Assembly (NCBI GenBank): GCA_027669525.1
Contig: JAQEDJ010000021.1
Coordinates: 1-38,202 of the forward strand
Length of the DNA stretch: 38,202 bases
Origin: Coriobacteriaceae bacterium AM48-5
Lineage (GTDB): Bacteria > Actinomycetota > Coriobacteriia > Coriobacteriales > Coriobacteriaceae
Direction: 5' to 3'
Shown: positions 16,931-26,476 of the stretch, piece by piece
How positions within the stretch are numbered: position 1 is the stretch's first letter
Layout of the letters: each line of letters opens with the position of its first letter
The notes under the pieces: generated by a model
Database searches by the model: none
What the model was told of the DNA's origin: nothing
Seen by the model: only the letters and a program-made list of their open reading frames with translations
Made by a program: the position numbers and the translations under genes

Positions 16931-18199
16931 TTAGAGAGCCTTCTCGATGCGGCTCGTGACGCCCTTGAGGTTAAGACCGACGACGTACTGCTTGATCGGG
17001 CGCTTGATGTGCTCGATCACAAAGCGCTTGCCGTCAATGTCCTGGGCAGCGAGGTTGCGATAGAGCTTCTCGACCTGCTCCTTGACCTCGGGATCGTTGA
17101 ACGCGTAGTGGCCGGAGACATCCAGAATCTTCAGGCTGAGCTCGTCGTCGGCCAGAATGTCGTCAACCTGCAGGTTGACATCGTCGCCGGTCATCCACTT
17201 GCGCCAGCGCTCGGTCTTGATGGCCTTGACCAGCAGCGTGTGATACAGATCGGAGGGATCGTCGCACAGGCCGTTGTCGACCAGAATCTGCTCGGTAGCG
17301 CAGAGCTTGAGGTAAGCGCGGGTCTCCTCGGTGCCGTACTGAGGGGCGACATTGGAAGCGGTCACGTGTGCCGGGATGTGCTCGAGCAGCGTCGCGTCGT
17401 CCAGGTAGTCGGCGTTGTGCTCCTTCAGGCCCACGCCGTAGCGCTTGGCCATGTCGGCGAGCTCGCGGGCATTCTTAAAGTTGTAATGACCGACCTGCTC
17501 GGTCCAACGGGTGAGCGTACCGGTCTGGCCGACGATAAAGGTGGGCATGGGGCAGCCGCGCTTCTCGAGCTCGGGCTGCAGCTGAGAAATGAACTCCTCG
17601 TACTTGTCGGTGGAGGTCAGGCCGCCATTGGTCTCCTCGGTACCGACCTCATAGGCAACCTCGGGCAGGTTATGCTCGCGACGGTACTGCTCAAGATAGT
17701 CGATAAGATCGATCGTGCGGCGAAGCACCACGTCGAGCGGAATAACCTTGCCGATCTGATAGGGGTCCTTGGTGGGGTCGACCATCAGCAGGTCAAAGCC
17801 TGCCTCCATGTCGGCGACAAAGGACTTGCGGGCGAGCTCCATGGCCTCGTCCTCGGGCAGGTGGGCGTTACGCTCCTCGTCGCGCTGCCACGGACCGCCG
17901 TGATCGCGGCACAGGTAGTACGGACCGGTATAGCCCACCTCGTCGGCAACCTTCTTAATGTCGGCGGCAAAGCGCGTCTGGTCCCAACCGTTGACGTAGC
18001 CGGCGCCCATCTCGTCCATATCGACCTGGTTGCGGCTAGCGATAAACATGGGCGGGAAATCCTCGTCCTTGGCAAGCTCGAACACGGCCTGAATCAGGTT
18101 GGGGCTCATGGGGCCAATGCCGACCATGGTTGCGTGATCGCCGCTGTCCTGCAGCTTGAGCATGCCCTGAACGGCCTGGCGGATGGTGAGGTTGGACAT
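16931..18199 (-). CDS. GatZ/KbaZ-like protein (D-tagatose-bisphosphate aldolase non-catalytic subunit family)
   Basis: The 422-residue protein belongs to the GatZ/KbaZ family. Conserved blocks are VGIGPMSPNLIQAVFELA, FIASRNQVDMDEMGAGYVNG, LCRDHGGPW, LMVDPTKDP, YEVGTEETNGG, FIVGQTGT and KEHNADYL. GatZ normally stabilises the GatY class II aldolase, but no GatY/KbaY gene is present in this operon. Stand-alone relatives include ketohexose-phosphate 4-epimerases, so an epimerase or isomerase acting on the PTS product is a reasonable inference. AAGGAGAAC precedes ATG 18199. It is the second gene of the operon, with structured RNA on both sides. Confidence 0.85.
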   Translation of the reverse strand: MSNLTIRQAVQGMLKLQDSGDHATMVGIGPMSPNLIQAVFELAKDEDFPPMFIASRNQVDMDEMGAGYVNGWDQTRFAADIKKVADEVGYTGPYYLCRDHGGPWQRDEERNAHLPEDEAMELARKSFVADMEAGFDLLMVDPTKDPYQIGKVIPLDVVLRRTIDLIDYLEQYRREHNLPEVAYEVGTEETNGGLTSTDKYEEFISQLQPELEKRGCPMPTFIVGQTGTLTRWTEQVGHYNFKNARELADMAKRYGVGLKEHNADYLDDATLLEHIPAHVTASNVAPQYGTEETRAYLKLCATEQILVDNGLCDDPSDLYHTLLVKAIKTERWRKWMTGDDVNLQVDDILADDELSLKILDVSGHYAFNDPEVKEQVEKLYRNLAAQDIDGKRFVIEHIKRPIKQYVVGLNLKGVTSRIEKAL

Positions 18200-18240
18200 T
18201 TTGTTCTCCTTCTCCAGAGGATTTTTGACAAAAGTTCCCT

Positions 18241-18328
18241 GGGCCCAGATGTGGGCCCTATCAGTGCGGATGGATTTTGTTGTGTAGGGGCGGTTGTGCG
18301 GAGTCAAATCCATCCCTCCGCACAACCG
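18241..18328 (-). ncRNA. Structured intercistronic element with pseudoknot potential
   Basis: Read on the minus strand, CGGTTGTGCGGAG pairs with CTCCGCACAACCG (13 bp, 18316-18328 with 18291-18303). The 12-base loop contains GGATGGATTT, which is exactly complementary to AAATCCATCC 13 bases after the stem (18268-18277). This is the layout of an H-type pseudoknot or of two competing hairpins. A third stem, GGGCCC-6-GGGCCC (18241-18258), lies just before the ribosome site of the GatZ-like gene. Whether it acts as attenuator, processing site or RNA stabiliser is unknown. Confidence 0.55.
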
Positions 18329-18342
18329 GAGTCCTTAAAGGT

Positions 18343-19814
18343 TTACTTGGCCTGCTTATCGAGCGTGGGCTTCATGGCAATCAGGATTGCAGCGGCGACC
18401 AAGGAGCCAATCACGATGTCCAGGCAGAACAGCGCGACGTTGTTGGTGGCCAGGGCGACAATAAAGCCACCATGCGGAACATAGCAGTCGATGCCCTGGA
18501 AGGCGGCAAGCGCCGCGCCCACGGCAGAGCCGATGCAAATGCCGGGCAGGGTGTGGCCAAGATCCTTGACCGCGAAGGGAATAGCGCCCTCGGTAATACC
18601 GATGCAGCCCATGAACAGCGCAGAGATGCCCATCTGACGGTCAGCGTCATCGAACTTGTTCTTGGCGATGAGCGCAGCGAGGCCGCAAGCAATCGGGGGA
18701 ATGGCGACGGCGACGCGGAACATACCGTTGGGGCCGTAGATGCCGGAGGCCATGATGGCCATGGTAAAGGTCGAAGCGGTCTTGTTGATGGGGCCACCCA
18801 TATCGAAAGCGGTCATAACGCCAATGACCAGGCCCAGGACGACGGCGGAGCCGCCCTGCAGGCTGCCGAGCACGCTGGTGAGCCAATCCATCACAAAGCC
18901 AAGCGGCGTGGCCAGGATGTAGATGTAAGCCATGCCCAGGACGAGCGAGGTCAGAATCGGGATGATCAGAATGGGCATGATGGTCTGGATGGTGTTGTTG
19001 ACCTTCCAGGTCTTCATCCAGCGGACAAAGTAACCGCAGATGACAGCCATGATCATGGCGCCCAAGAAGCCGGTCGAAACGCTGTTGCCGCTCGGGGTGA
19101 CGACGGCGTTGTTAACCAAGTAGCCCAGGACGAAGCCGGGGGCAAGTGCGGGCTTACCGGCCATCGAGTAGGCGATGTATGCCGCAAGCACCGGAATCAT
19201 CATAGAGATGCCGGCCATGCCGATAGTGTTAAGGCTCACCATCAACGGTTGGTGACCTCCATGCCGCTAGCACCGGCAGTACCGGATGCCAACGAGAAGG
19301 CGAGGAACACGCCACCGATAACGACGATGGGGATAAAATAGGAAACGCCGGTATTGAATGCATTGAGCAGCGTCTTGCCAGGGTCGGCAAAGATGGACTG
19401 CTTGGACGCCGGTGTCGGGGCCTGCGGGGCAGCGGAGACGGCCTTCTTCTCTGCCTTGGCCTCGGCCTTGGACGCGTCAACGGCACCGCCCGTCGCCTTG
19501 ATGATCTCGACAGCCTGGTCGATAATCTTTACCGGATCGGCGATTACATCCGAGGTGCCGACCTTGAGGAACTTGCCCTCGGCCATCTTCTGCTCAAAAC
19601 GGTCCTCGTTCTCGACACCCACGTCGACGGACTCGAGCACCAGGTCGGCGCAATCAACGTCTTCCTGCGTGAGCTCATTCTCGATACCCAGACCACCCTG
19701 AGCCTCGACTTTGCACTCGATGCCACGAGCGGCGCATTCATCCTGAATCGCCTTCTGGGCCATATACGTGTGGGCGATACCCACGGTACAGGCGGCAACG
19801 CCTACGATCTTCAT
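18343..19814 (-). CDS. Fructose-type PTS transporter subunit IIBC (one frameshift)
   Basis: The repaired 490-residue protein has an EIIB domain (residues 1-100; phosphorylated Cys in VAACTVGIAHTYMAQKA), an Ala/Lys-rich linker (about 110-140) and an EIIC membrane domain. The EIIC carries FGAMIMA-like helices, DMGGPINKTASTF and the signature GITEGAIPFAVKD. It imports and phosphorylates a ketose or related sugar. The break near 19250 is AACCGTTG, which should read AACCCGTTG, restoring MEVTNPLMVSLNTIG. The start is ATG 19814 with AGAGGGA. It is the first gene of the operon, driven from 19915-19944 and divergent from a LacI regulator. The exact sugar cannot be read from sequence. Confidence 0.92.
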
Positions 19815-19914
19815 TGCTTCCCTCTTTTCATAGAGTTGCGTGCGCAAGACACCGTTTGCGGAGGCCTCCGGAGCATCCCCTGCCGTTTGGACTTGCTGTC
19901 TTTTCGACAAGACC

Positions 19915-19944
19915 AATATAGGTGCTCGTTTTTCTTAATGCCAG
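19915..19944 (-). promoter_or_regulatory. Promoter of the sugar operon
   Basis: On the minus strand CTGGCA (19944-19939) and TATATT (19920-19915) are 18 bases apart, about 100 bases before the PTS start codon. A GGTAAACGCG motif sits just upstream at 19953. Confidence 0.5.
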
Positions 19945-19952
19945 TTTATTTC

Positions 19953-20007
19953 GGTAAACGCGCAGGTCAGAGCGTTGGTTACGCTATTTAGTTATGCGTT
20001 TAACCAA
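19953..20007. promoter_or_regulatory. Candidate LacI operators between divergent genes
   Basis: GGTAAACGC (19953-19961) and its inverted form GCGTTTAACC (about 19996-20005) occur about 35 bases apart, with a third related half, GGTTACGC, at 19977-19984. They lie upstream of the PTS promoter and about 220 bases before the LacI start. This makes them plausible binding sites of the 20230-21239 regulator. The rest of the 415-base gap shows no gene. Confidence 0.35.
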
Positions 20008-20229
20008 AAATGAATCCTGCGATTTTACCCTCGATTTCAAAAGTCAAGAAGTATTTGATTTTCTCGGTAGACGGCAGATGCGCATGCCGGTCACAAATTT
20101 CGACCCCACCCATATACCGCATTTGTTGCATACTCATATGAAAGGAAAAAGTCGCTCACCAAAGCGCATCCCTCACCAAGACTCAAAGTCATCATGTTGG
20201 AAAATGCTCATCTGTCGGAAGGAGTCGCT

Positions 20230-21239
20230 GTGGCAAAACAGCGCGTTACGATCGCAGACGTCGCTCGAGAGGCGGGAACCTCGACGGCAAGCGTCTCGTA
20301 TTACCTCAACGACAAACGAGAAAAGCTTAGCGAGAAGACGCAGGCAAAGATTGCGCGCGTCATCAAGGAACTCGGATACGTTCCCAACGCCCAAGCGCAA
20401 ACGCTCACCGGCAAGCAGACCCACGTCATCGCCATCATCATCTTGGATAACACCAACAAATGGGCGGGCCTCGTCCTCAACGGCATGGAGCAGGTCATGC
20501 TCCCCGCGGGCTACCAGACGGTCGTTTGCACGAGCAACTTTAACCCCGAGACCGAGCTCATGTATGTCGACAAAATGCTCTCACTGGGCGTCGATGGTTT
20601 TATCATCCAGCCACGGCAAATTTCAAGGCAGTCCACGACCGCATCAAGCGCGCCGACAAGCCCGTCGTCTTTTTTGACGCGGCCATCTACAGCCCAGGCA
20701 CCAGCTGGATCAAAACCAACCTCTACGACGGCGTGTACAATGCCACGCAGGCGCTTCTCGACGCCGGCTACGAAGACTTCTTTTCCATCGCCGCCAACAT
20801 GACCGAAATGCGCACTCGCATGGAACGTTTTCAGGGATATGCCGAGGCATTGGCCGCGAATGGGCAGCTCTACAAAGCCATCCCCATCGATCACAACAAG
20901 CCGTCGATCAACGAGCTCACCGAATACTTTAAATACAAGTTCAACCCCGCCAAGCGCACGCTCATCTTCGTACAAAACCAATGGGCGCTTCCCCGTGTCT
21001 ACAAGGCCCTCCAACCCATGGCCCATCTACTTCCGCAGCAAATAGGTCTTTTGGGACTCAACTGCGAAGACTGGACCAACCTCACCACGCCGACCGTCTC
21101 CACCATCATCGAGCCCGTCGACCAGGAAGGTCGCGAAGCAGCCGAGATGCTGCTCGCCCTACTTGACGGCAGCAGCGAACCCGGCGAGCAGCGCATTCTC
21201 GAGTGCAAGCTCAACTGGCTCGACTCCACCTCGATCTAG
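20230..21239 (+). CDS. LacI-family regulator of the sugar operon (one frameshift)
   Basis: The repaired 336-residue protein starts with GTG at 20230, chosen because GGAAGGAG lies 5 bases before it; an ATG at 20194 is in frame but has no site. The helix-turn-helix is RVTIADVAREAGTSTASVSY, followed by a sugar-binding-type domain (HVIAIIILDNTNKW, GVDGFIIQP, VVFFDAAIY, LLGLNCEDW). The break is at about 20611: CAGCCACGG should read CAGCCCACGG, giving IIQPTANFKAVHDRIKRADK. It is divergent from the PTS operon and is the obvious candidate to control it in response to the imported sugar. Confidence 0.92.
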
Positions 21240-21368
21240 CCATACGTCAAATTTGAAGCAAATGAACCAGTAGCGTTTGTCCCAAATCTTAAGTATTTGT
21301 TCGACAGAACGGCCCCCGCCGGCTCCTGCTAGACTGATAGATTCCCAACCGTCCATCCAGGAGCCGCA

Positions 21369-22334
21369 ATGTCGCGCAAGTCCGCCTACAAGCAAGTACT
21401 TTCCATCGGCACCGCCGTGGTGCTGGGATTTGCGCTGTTTACGGGATCGCTCGATGGGGCGCCCAAGTTGCTGTCGCCGCAAAGCGATGAGCAGGCAGCG
21501 GCTCTGGCCGAGAAGCAAAACGAGAGTCCCAGCCGTACCGACGACGAAGCGGACTTGGTCGCCCGGCTCGAATCGGGAACAGCGAGCTCCGAGGACTCCG
21601 GCAATGGCTCCGATTCCGTCGCAACCAACACCGGCGACGACGCCTCCACAGACAGTGCCGCCACCCCCATCGACGAGGTGGAAAACCCCGACCTCAACCG
21701 CGCCCGCGGCGTATATCTCAGCAGCATTCCCGACTACGCCGGCAACCCCTACGCTGCCCTTCGCGCCGACAGCACGCACCCGCTCGGCACGCCGTCATTC
21801 ACGCTCGACGAGTATGAGCGCGCCACAAATGAGGGCTGCTTTAAGAAATTCTCCAAGCTCGACAGTCTGGGCCGCACTCGCAAGGCGCTCGCCTGCGTAG
21901 GCCCCGAATCACTCGGTCAAGGCGAGCGCGGCGATATCTTGCGTATCCATCCCGCTGGATGGCGCCAGCAGCGCTACGACTTTATTCCGGGCCAGAGCCT
22001 CTACAACCGTTGCCACCTTATCGCCTGGTCGCTCTGCGGCGAAAACGCCAACCGCAAGAATCTCCTCACCGGCACGCGCTACCTCAACGAGACGGGCATG
22101 CTGCCGTTTGAGGAGCAGATTCTCGGCTACATCCGCGAAACGGGCAACCACGTGCTCTACCGCGTCACGCCCATGTATAACGAAGAGGAACTTGTCTGCC
22201 GCGGCGTGCGCCTTGAGGCGCAATCGGTCGAGGACCACGGCAAGACCCTCTGCTTCCACGTATATTGCTATAACCTACAGCCGCACGTGCAGATCGACTA
22301 CGCCACCGGCCGCAACCAGGCATCCGGAGACTAG
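21369..22334 (+). CDS. Secreted or membrane-anchored DNA/RNA non-specific endonuclease
   Basis: The 321-residue protein begins with a short basic stretch and one hydrophobic helix (residues about 8-28, VLSIGTAVVLGFALFTG), with no Cys for a lipoprotein. A low-complexity acidic linker of about 80 residues rich in Ser, Asp and Thr follows. The catalytic domain starts near residue 115. LYNRCHLIAWSLCGENANRK carries the His of the beta-beta-alpha-metal site (usually RxHLI or DRGH), with NLLTGTRYLNETGM after it, matching the EndA/DNA-entry nuclease family. It would degrade external DNA for nutrition or uptake. AGGAGCC precedes the ATG. It is monocistronic with its own terminator. Confidence 0.85.
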   Translation: MSRKSAYKQVLSIGTAVVLGFALFTGSLDGAPKLLSPQSDEQAAALAEKQNESPSRTDDEADLVARLESGTASSEDSGNGSDSVATNTGDDASTDSAATPIDEVENPDLNRARGVYLSSIPDYAGNPYAALRADSTHPLGTPSFTLDEYERATNEGCFKKFSKLDSLGRTRKALACVGPESLGQGERGDILRIHPAGWRQQRYDFIPGQSLYNRCHLIAWSLCGENANRKNLLTGTRYLNETGMLPFEEQILGYIRETGNHVLYRVTPMYNEEELVCRGVRLEAQSVEDHGKTLCFHVYCYNLQPHVQIDYATGRNQASGD

Positions 22335-22398
22335 TGCCGACCGCGCCGCCCGTAACCAAAAAATGATCCGCAATCCTTCCGTCGCATACGGATCAAAT

Positions 22399-22430
22399 AA
22401 GGCCGCCCCGGTTACCCAGGGCGGCCTTTT
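22399..22430. terminator. Bidirectional terminator between nuclease and EF-G-like genes
   Basis: AAGGCCGCCC pairs with GGGCGGCCTT (10 bp) around a 10-base loop, followed by TT on the plus side and preceded by TTATTTGATCC on the minus side. It serves two convergent genes ending at 22334 and 22464. Confidence 0.8.
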
Positions 22431-22463
22431 CGTCAGCACCTACATTGCAGGCAAAGCCCCACG

Positions 22464-24538
22464 CTACTTGGCGCGGCCCTCCTCATAGCGCTCGACCAGC
22501 TTGGCCTGAACGTCATAAGGCACCTGCTCATAGCCTGCGGGCTTCATGGTAAAGTCGCCCGTGCCGCGCGTGATAGAGCGCAGGCGCGTCGAGTAATCCG
22601 TCAGCTCGGCCAGCGGGGCCTGGGCAATGACCACGGTGTCGCCGCGCTCATCGGTCTCCATACCCGTCACGCGACCGCGCGAGGCCGAGATGTCACCCAT
22701 CACGGCACCGGCGTAGCTCTCGGGGATTGTCACCGTGATTTCCTCGATGGGCTCCAGCACCACCGGGTCGGCATCGGCGCATGCCTTGCGCAGGCCGATG
22801 CGAGCCGCCGCGCGGAACGCCATCTCGTTGGAGTCGACGCTGTGATACGAGCCGTCGTACACAGCCACGCGAATGCCCGTGAGCGGATAGCCGGCAATGA
22901 TGCCGTCCCTCATGGTCTCCTGGACGCCCTTGTCCACGGCGGGAATCAGCGAGCGCGGAATGCGGCCGCCCACGACCTCGTCCACAAACTCATAGCCATC
23001 GCTCGTGCCGTCGGGCCCAATGAGCGGCTCCACGCGCAGCCAGCAGTCGCCGTACTGACCGGCGCCGCCGGTCTGCTTCTTATGGCGGCCCTGGGCACTT
23101 GCCGTACGGCGAATGGTCTCGCGATACGGAATGCGGATCGGCACACTCTTGGCAGCAACCTTGGTGCGATCCTCCAGACGGTTGAGCAGCACCGAAACCT
23201 GCGCCTCGCCAACGGCGGAGATAATGGTCTGGCCAGTCTCCTCGTCGCGGTCGATGCTCATAGTCGGATCGGCCTTGCAGGCCTTCTCGATAAACGTGTA
23301 GAGCTTCTCTTCGTCCCCGCGATTCTCGGCCTCGATGGCGATGCGGTACTGAGAGTTGGGGAACTTAAACGCCGCAGCCTCGACCTTACCGGTAATGGAG
23401 AGCGTATCGCCCGTCTCGGCAGCCAGCTTGGGCGCCACGATGATGTCACCGGCATAGGCGTGACCGACCTCGGTCATGTCGCGGCCGCACATCACATACA
23501 GGTGAGCCAGACGATCGCTCTTGCGCGTACGGGCGTTGACCAGCTCAAGACCCGGCTCAAGCGTGCCCGTCAGCACCTTGATAAAGCTGATGCGACCCTG
23601 CTGCGGGTCGGCCAGCGTCTTAAACACAAACGCCACCGGGCGGTCATCGTCACTCGAGATCTTGAGCGAATCGCCGTCGATGAGCGGCATCTCGCCGTAG
23701 TCTGTCGGCGCTGGGAAGTACGTGGCGATGTCGTCCATCAGCGAGTTGACGCCCTGCTCCTTAATGCAATCGCCCGCAAAGACCGGCACAAAGATGCGCT
23801 CGGCAATCGCCTTCGACAGCAGGCCCTCAAGCTCCTCCTGCGTCAGCGTCTCCTCGCCTTCCAGGTACTTCATCATCAGCTCATCGTCAGCCTCGGCCAC
23901 CAGCTCGCACAGATGGTCATGGGCTTCCTCGGCCTGGGCACGATACTCCTCGGGAATCTCCGACTCAACGGCTTCGGTGCCGTTGCAGTGGCGCGCTTCA
24001 TGCGCACCAGGTCGATGATGCCGTCAAAGTCCTCGCCCTCGCCCCAGCCCAGGGTCACGGCGCCCAAGCGTGTACCAAAGCGCTCCTGCAGCAGGTCCAT
24101 AGTGGACGCAAAGCTGGCCTCGGGACGCGACAGGCGGTTTACGAACACCGCACGCGCCAGGCGCAGGTCCTCGGCGGCATACCAGAGCTTAACCGTCGTA
24201 GGCTGTGGGCCGGCCTCGGCGTCGACCACAAACAGAGCCGTTTCGCAGACGCTCATCGCGGCAAAGGCGTCGCCGATAAAATCGGGATAGCACGGGGCAT
24301 CAAGCACATTGATGCGTGTGCCCTTCCAGTCGATCGGCGCGATGGTCGTCGAGATGGAAAATGCACGCTTGACCTCTTCAGGGTCATAGTCGAGCGTGGG
24401 CTTGGTGCCGTCGTGGCCGCCCAGGCGGGCGGTCTTACCAGAAAGGTGGAGCATGGCTTCGGCGAGTGAAGTCTTGCCCACCCCGCCTTGGCCTACGAGC
24501 ACCACGTTCCTTACATTACCGGTCTTGGGAGCACCCAT
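22464..24538 (-). CDS. EF-G-like GTPase, non-canonical paralog (one frameshift)
   Basis: The repaired 691-residue protein has the full EF-G domain order: GTPase (1-280), domain II (VAFVFKTLADPQQGRISF), III (GEAQVSVLLNRL), IV (QTGGAGQYGDCW) and V (GDISASRGRVTGMET). The GTPase motifs are altered: G1 is GQGGVGKT, G3 is DAPCYPDF where DTPGH is usual, and G4 reads NRLS instead of NKxD. It therefore belongs with EF-G2/FusA2-like paralogs of actinobacteria, whose role in translation is unclear, not with the housekeeping EF-G. The break near 23999 (AAG-CGCGCC) lacks one G; repaired, it reads MKARHCNGTEAVESEIPEEY. AAGGAGGT precedes ATG 24538. It is apparently monocistronic. Confidence 0.9.
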
Positions 24539-24777
24539 GATGACCTCCTTGCAGGGCCGCGCGCAATGCGCGACGCCAACGGGGAGAGTTCGCGGTCGGT
24601 GCCGTCCCGGAAGCAGCATGGTCGGCAGCCGAGCCGGCTCACCCTCCAAATGTCCTATGCCACCACCCTACTCACGGGTGACTGCCCATGCACACCTTTC
24701 GGCGCACGTATGAATACAGGCGGCGAGAGGACAGGGCAAGCATGCCAGGCGATTATTAAACCCCATCGATACAAATA

Positions 24778-24812
24778 AAAGCCGTCGCAGACCATAAGAC
24801 CTGCGGCGGCTT
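24778..24812 (-). terminator. Terminator of the amino-acid ABC operon
   Basis: On the minus strand AAGCCGCCGCAG pairs with CTGCGACGGCTT (one mismatch) around a 10-base loop and runs into TTATTT. It follows the ATPase stop at 24834. The remaining gap up to 24538 (295 bases in all) shows no gene. Confidence 0.85.
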
Positions 24813-24833
24813 CTTCTCAATACATAGCTGAGC

Positions 24834-25598
24834 CTAGCCCTCGATACGGCTCAAGAACTCACGGGTGCGCTGCTCACGCGGATGGTCGATAACCTGCTCG
24901 GCAGGACCCTCCTCGACAATGCGACCGCCGTCCATAAAGACCACGCGGTCGGCAACATCGCGCGCAAACTGCATCGCATGGGTCACGATCACCATCGTCA
25001 TATTCTGCGCGGCAAGGTCTTTAATGACACGTAGCACCTCGGCCGTTAGCTCGGGATCGAGCGCCGAGGTCGGCTCGTCAAAGAACAAGATCTCCGGGTC
25101 GAGCGCCAAGGCGCGGGCGATACTCACACGCTGTTGCTGACCGCCCGAAAGCTCACATGGCACCTTGTTCTCGTTTCCCGCAAGCCCCATCTGCGCGATC
25201 AACTCACGCGCACGTGCTTCGGCCTGCTCGCGCGGGCGTTTGAGCACGCGAATCGGAGCATCGGTGATGTTTTTCATCACGGTATAGTGCGGAAACAGAT
25301 TGTAGTTCTGAAACACCAGGCCAAATCGCGAGCGTGCCTGCTTGGGCACGTCGCCTTTCGCATATACCGCACCCGATCCCGCGTCCGTCGCAACGGCAAG
25401 GTCGCCAAACGAGAGCGATCCTCCGTCGAGCGTCTCGAGCAGCGTGGCGCAGCGCAGCAACGTAGACTTACCGCCGCCTGAAGGCCCGATAATCGCCACG
25501 ACCTCGCCGCGCTTGACCTCGAGCGAGATATCCTTGAGCACCTCATTGCCGCCAAACGCCTTACGCGCGTTCGATATATTCATTACCGTTCCGGACAC
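24834..25598 (-). CDS. Polar amino-acid ABC transporter, ATP-binding protein
   Basis: This 254-residue ATPase of the GlnQ/HisP family has Walker A IGPSGGGKST (about residue 36), Q-loop FGLVFQNYNLFPHYTV, signature LSGGQQQR, Walker B EILFFDEPTSALDPE and the His switch IVTHAM. It powers uptake with the permease and binding protein encoded upstream in the same operon. The start is taken as GTG 25598 because GGAGG lies 5 bases before it; ATG 25610 and ATG 25583 are in frame but lack a good site. The gap to the permease (173 bases) is unusually long for such an operon and holds structured repeat copy 1. Confidence 0.93.
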   Translation of the reverse strand: MSGTVMNISNARKAFGGNEVLKDISLEVKRGEVVAIIGPSGGGKSTLLRCATLLETLDGGSLSFGDLAVATDAGSGAVYAKGDVPKQARSRFGLVFQNYNLFPHYTVMKNITDAPIRVLKRPREQAEARARELIAQMGLAGNENKVPCELSGGQQQRVSIARALALDPEILFFDEPTSALDPELTAEVLRVIKDLAAQNMTMVIVTHAMQFARDVADRVVFMDGGRIVEEGPAEQVIDHPREQRTREFLSRIEG

Positions 25599-25630
25599 GG
25601 GAACCTCCATGTGTTTGAGAAGTCAGCGAG

Positions 25631-25727
25631 CGTGTGGCTGACGAGACAATGTGCTTCGAAAGAGGAGCGCCGCGTACTTCTGTACGCAAGCGACGGTTTG
25701 AGGAGCAGATTGGCCGTCAGGCACGCG
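25631..25727. repeat. Structured intergenic repeat, copy 1
   Basis: The core at 25658-25701 (GAAAGAGGAGCGCCGCGTAC-TTC-TGTACGC..., ending GACGGTTTGA) is identical to copy 2 except in its hairpin loop. The core contains the stem GCGTAC/GTACGC. Flanking arms pair with bulges (CTGACG with CGTCAG, TGCT with AGCA, AAT with ATT), so the whole folds as one long stem with a branched top. It lies between permease and ATPase genes. Confidence 0.7.
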
Positions 25728-25771
25728 CGCAGCGTCGAGCAGTCCGCCGTTCGCTAGAACGGCGGAACGAT

Positions 25772-26425
25772 CTAGTCATGATAATAGTCCAGCTTCTTTT
25801 CGGCGGCACCCAGCAGCATTTCGACCACAAAGTTAAAGACCCAGTAAATCAGCGCCGCGATCGCAAACGGCACCATGCTCACCTGCGAGGCGACCAGCGC
25901 CTTGGCCGTCGAGAACATCTCACCCACGCCAATGGCAAACGCCAGCGACGTGTCCTTGACCAGCGTGATGATCTCATTGCCCATCGCCGGCAGAATACGC
26001 TTGGCGACCTGCGGCATCACGATATACAGAAACGTCTGCACGCGCGAGTAGCCCAGCACCTCGGCTGCCTCGTATTGACCACGCGGAATGGACTGCAGAC
26101 CCGAGCGATAGATCTCGGCAAAGTAACCGGCGTAGTTGATGATGAACGCCACGACGCACGCCGTCCACTTGGAATCGGGCGTGAGCGAAATGCCAAACAC
26201 GTAGTACGGGGCAAAGTAGATGGCAAACATCTGCAGCATGAGTGGCGTACCGCGCATGACCGAAATGTAGATGCGCGCAATCCAGCGAAGCGGCGCAATT
26301 TTGCTCATGCGCATGAACGCCACGGGGATTCCCAGCGGAATCGACCCCAGCAGCGTCAGCACAAACAACTGCAAGCTGACCAAGAATCCCTGGCCAAGCA
26401 TCTGCATCATGACCTGAATAGACAA
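25772..26425 (-). CDS. Polar amino-acid ABC transporter, permease
   Basis: This 217-residue His/Glu/Gln/Arg-type permease has about five membrane helices, beginning LVSLQLFVLTLLGSIPLGIP. MRGTPLMLQMFAIYFAPYY follows, and the EAA loop is EAAEVLGYSRVQTFLYIVMP. The start is uncertain: TTG 26425 (LSIQVMMQMLGQG) has GAGAG upstream; ATG 26410 is the next choice and ATG 26464 looks too early. It is the middle gene of the operon with the ATPase and the binding protein. Confidence 0.9.
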   Translation of the reverse strand: MSIQVMMQMLGQGFLVSLQLFVLTLLGSIPLGIPVAFMRMSKIAPLRWIARIYISVMRGTPLMLQMFAIYFAPYYVFGISLTPDSKWTACVVAFIINYAGYFAEIYRSGLQSIPRGQYEAAEVLGYSRVQTFLYIVMPQVAKRILPAMGNEIITLVKDTSLAFAIGVGEMFSTAKALVASQVSMVPFAIAALIYWVFNFVVEMLLGAAEKKLDYYHD

Positions 26426-26476
26426 CCTAAGCTCTCTTTCACAGCAACGGAACAGCGAACCCAATGCTAAAGCGGG

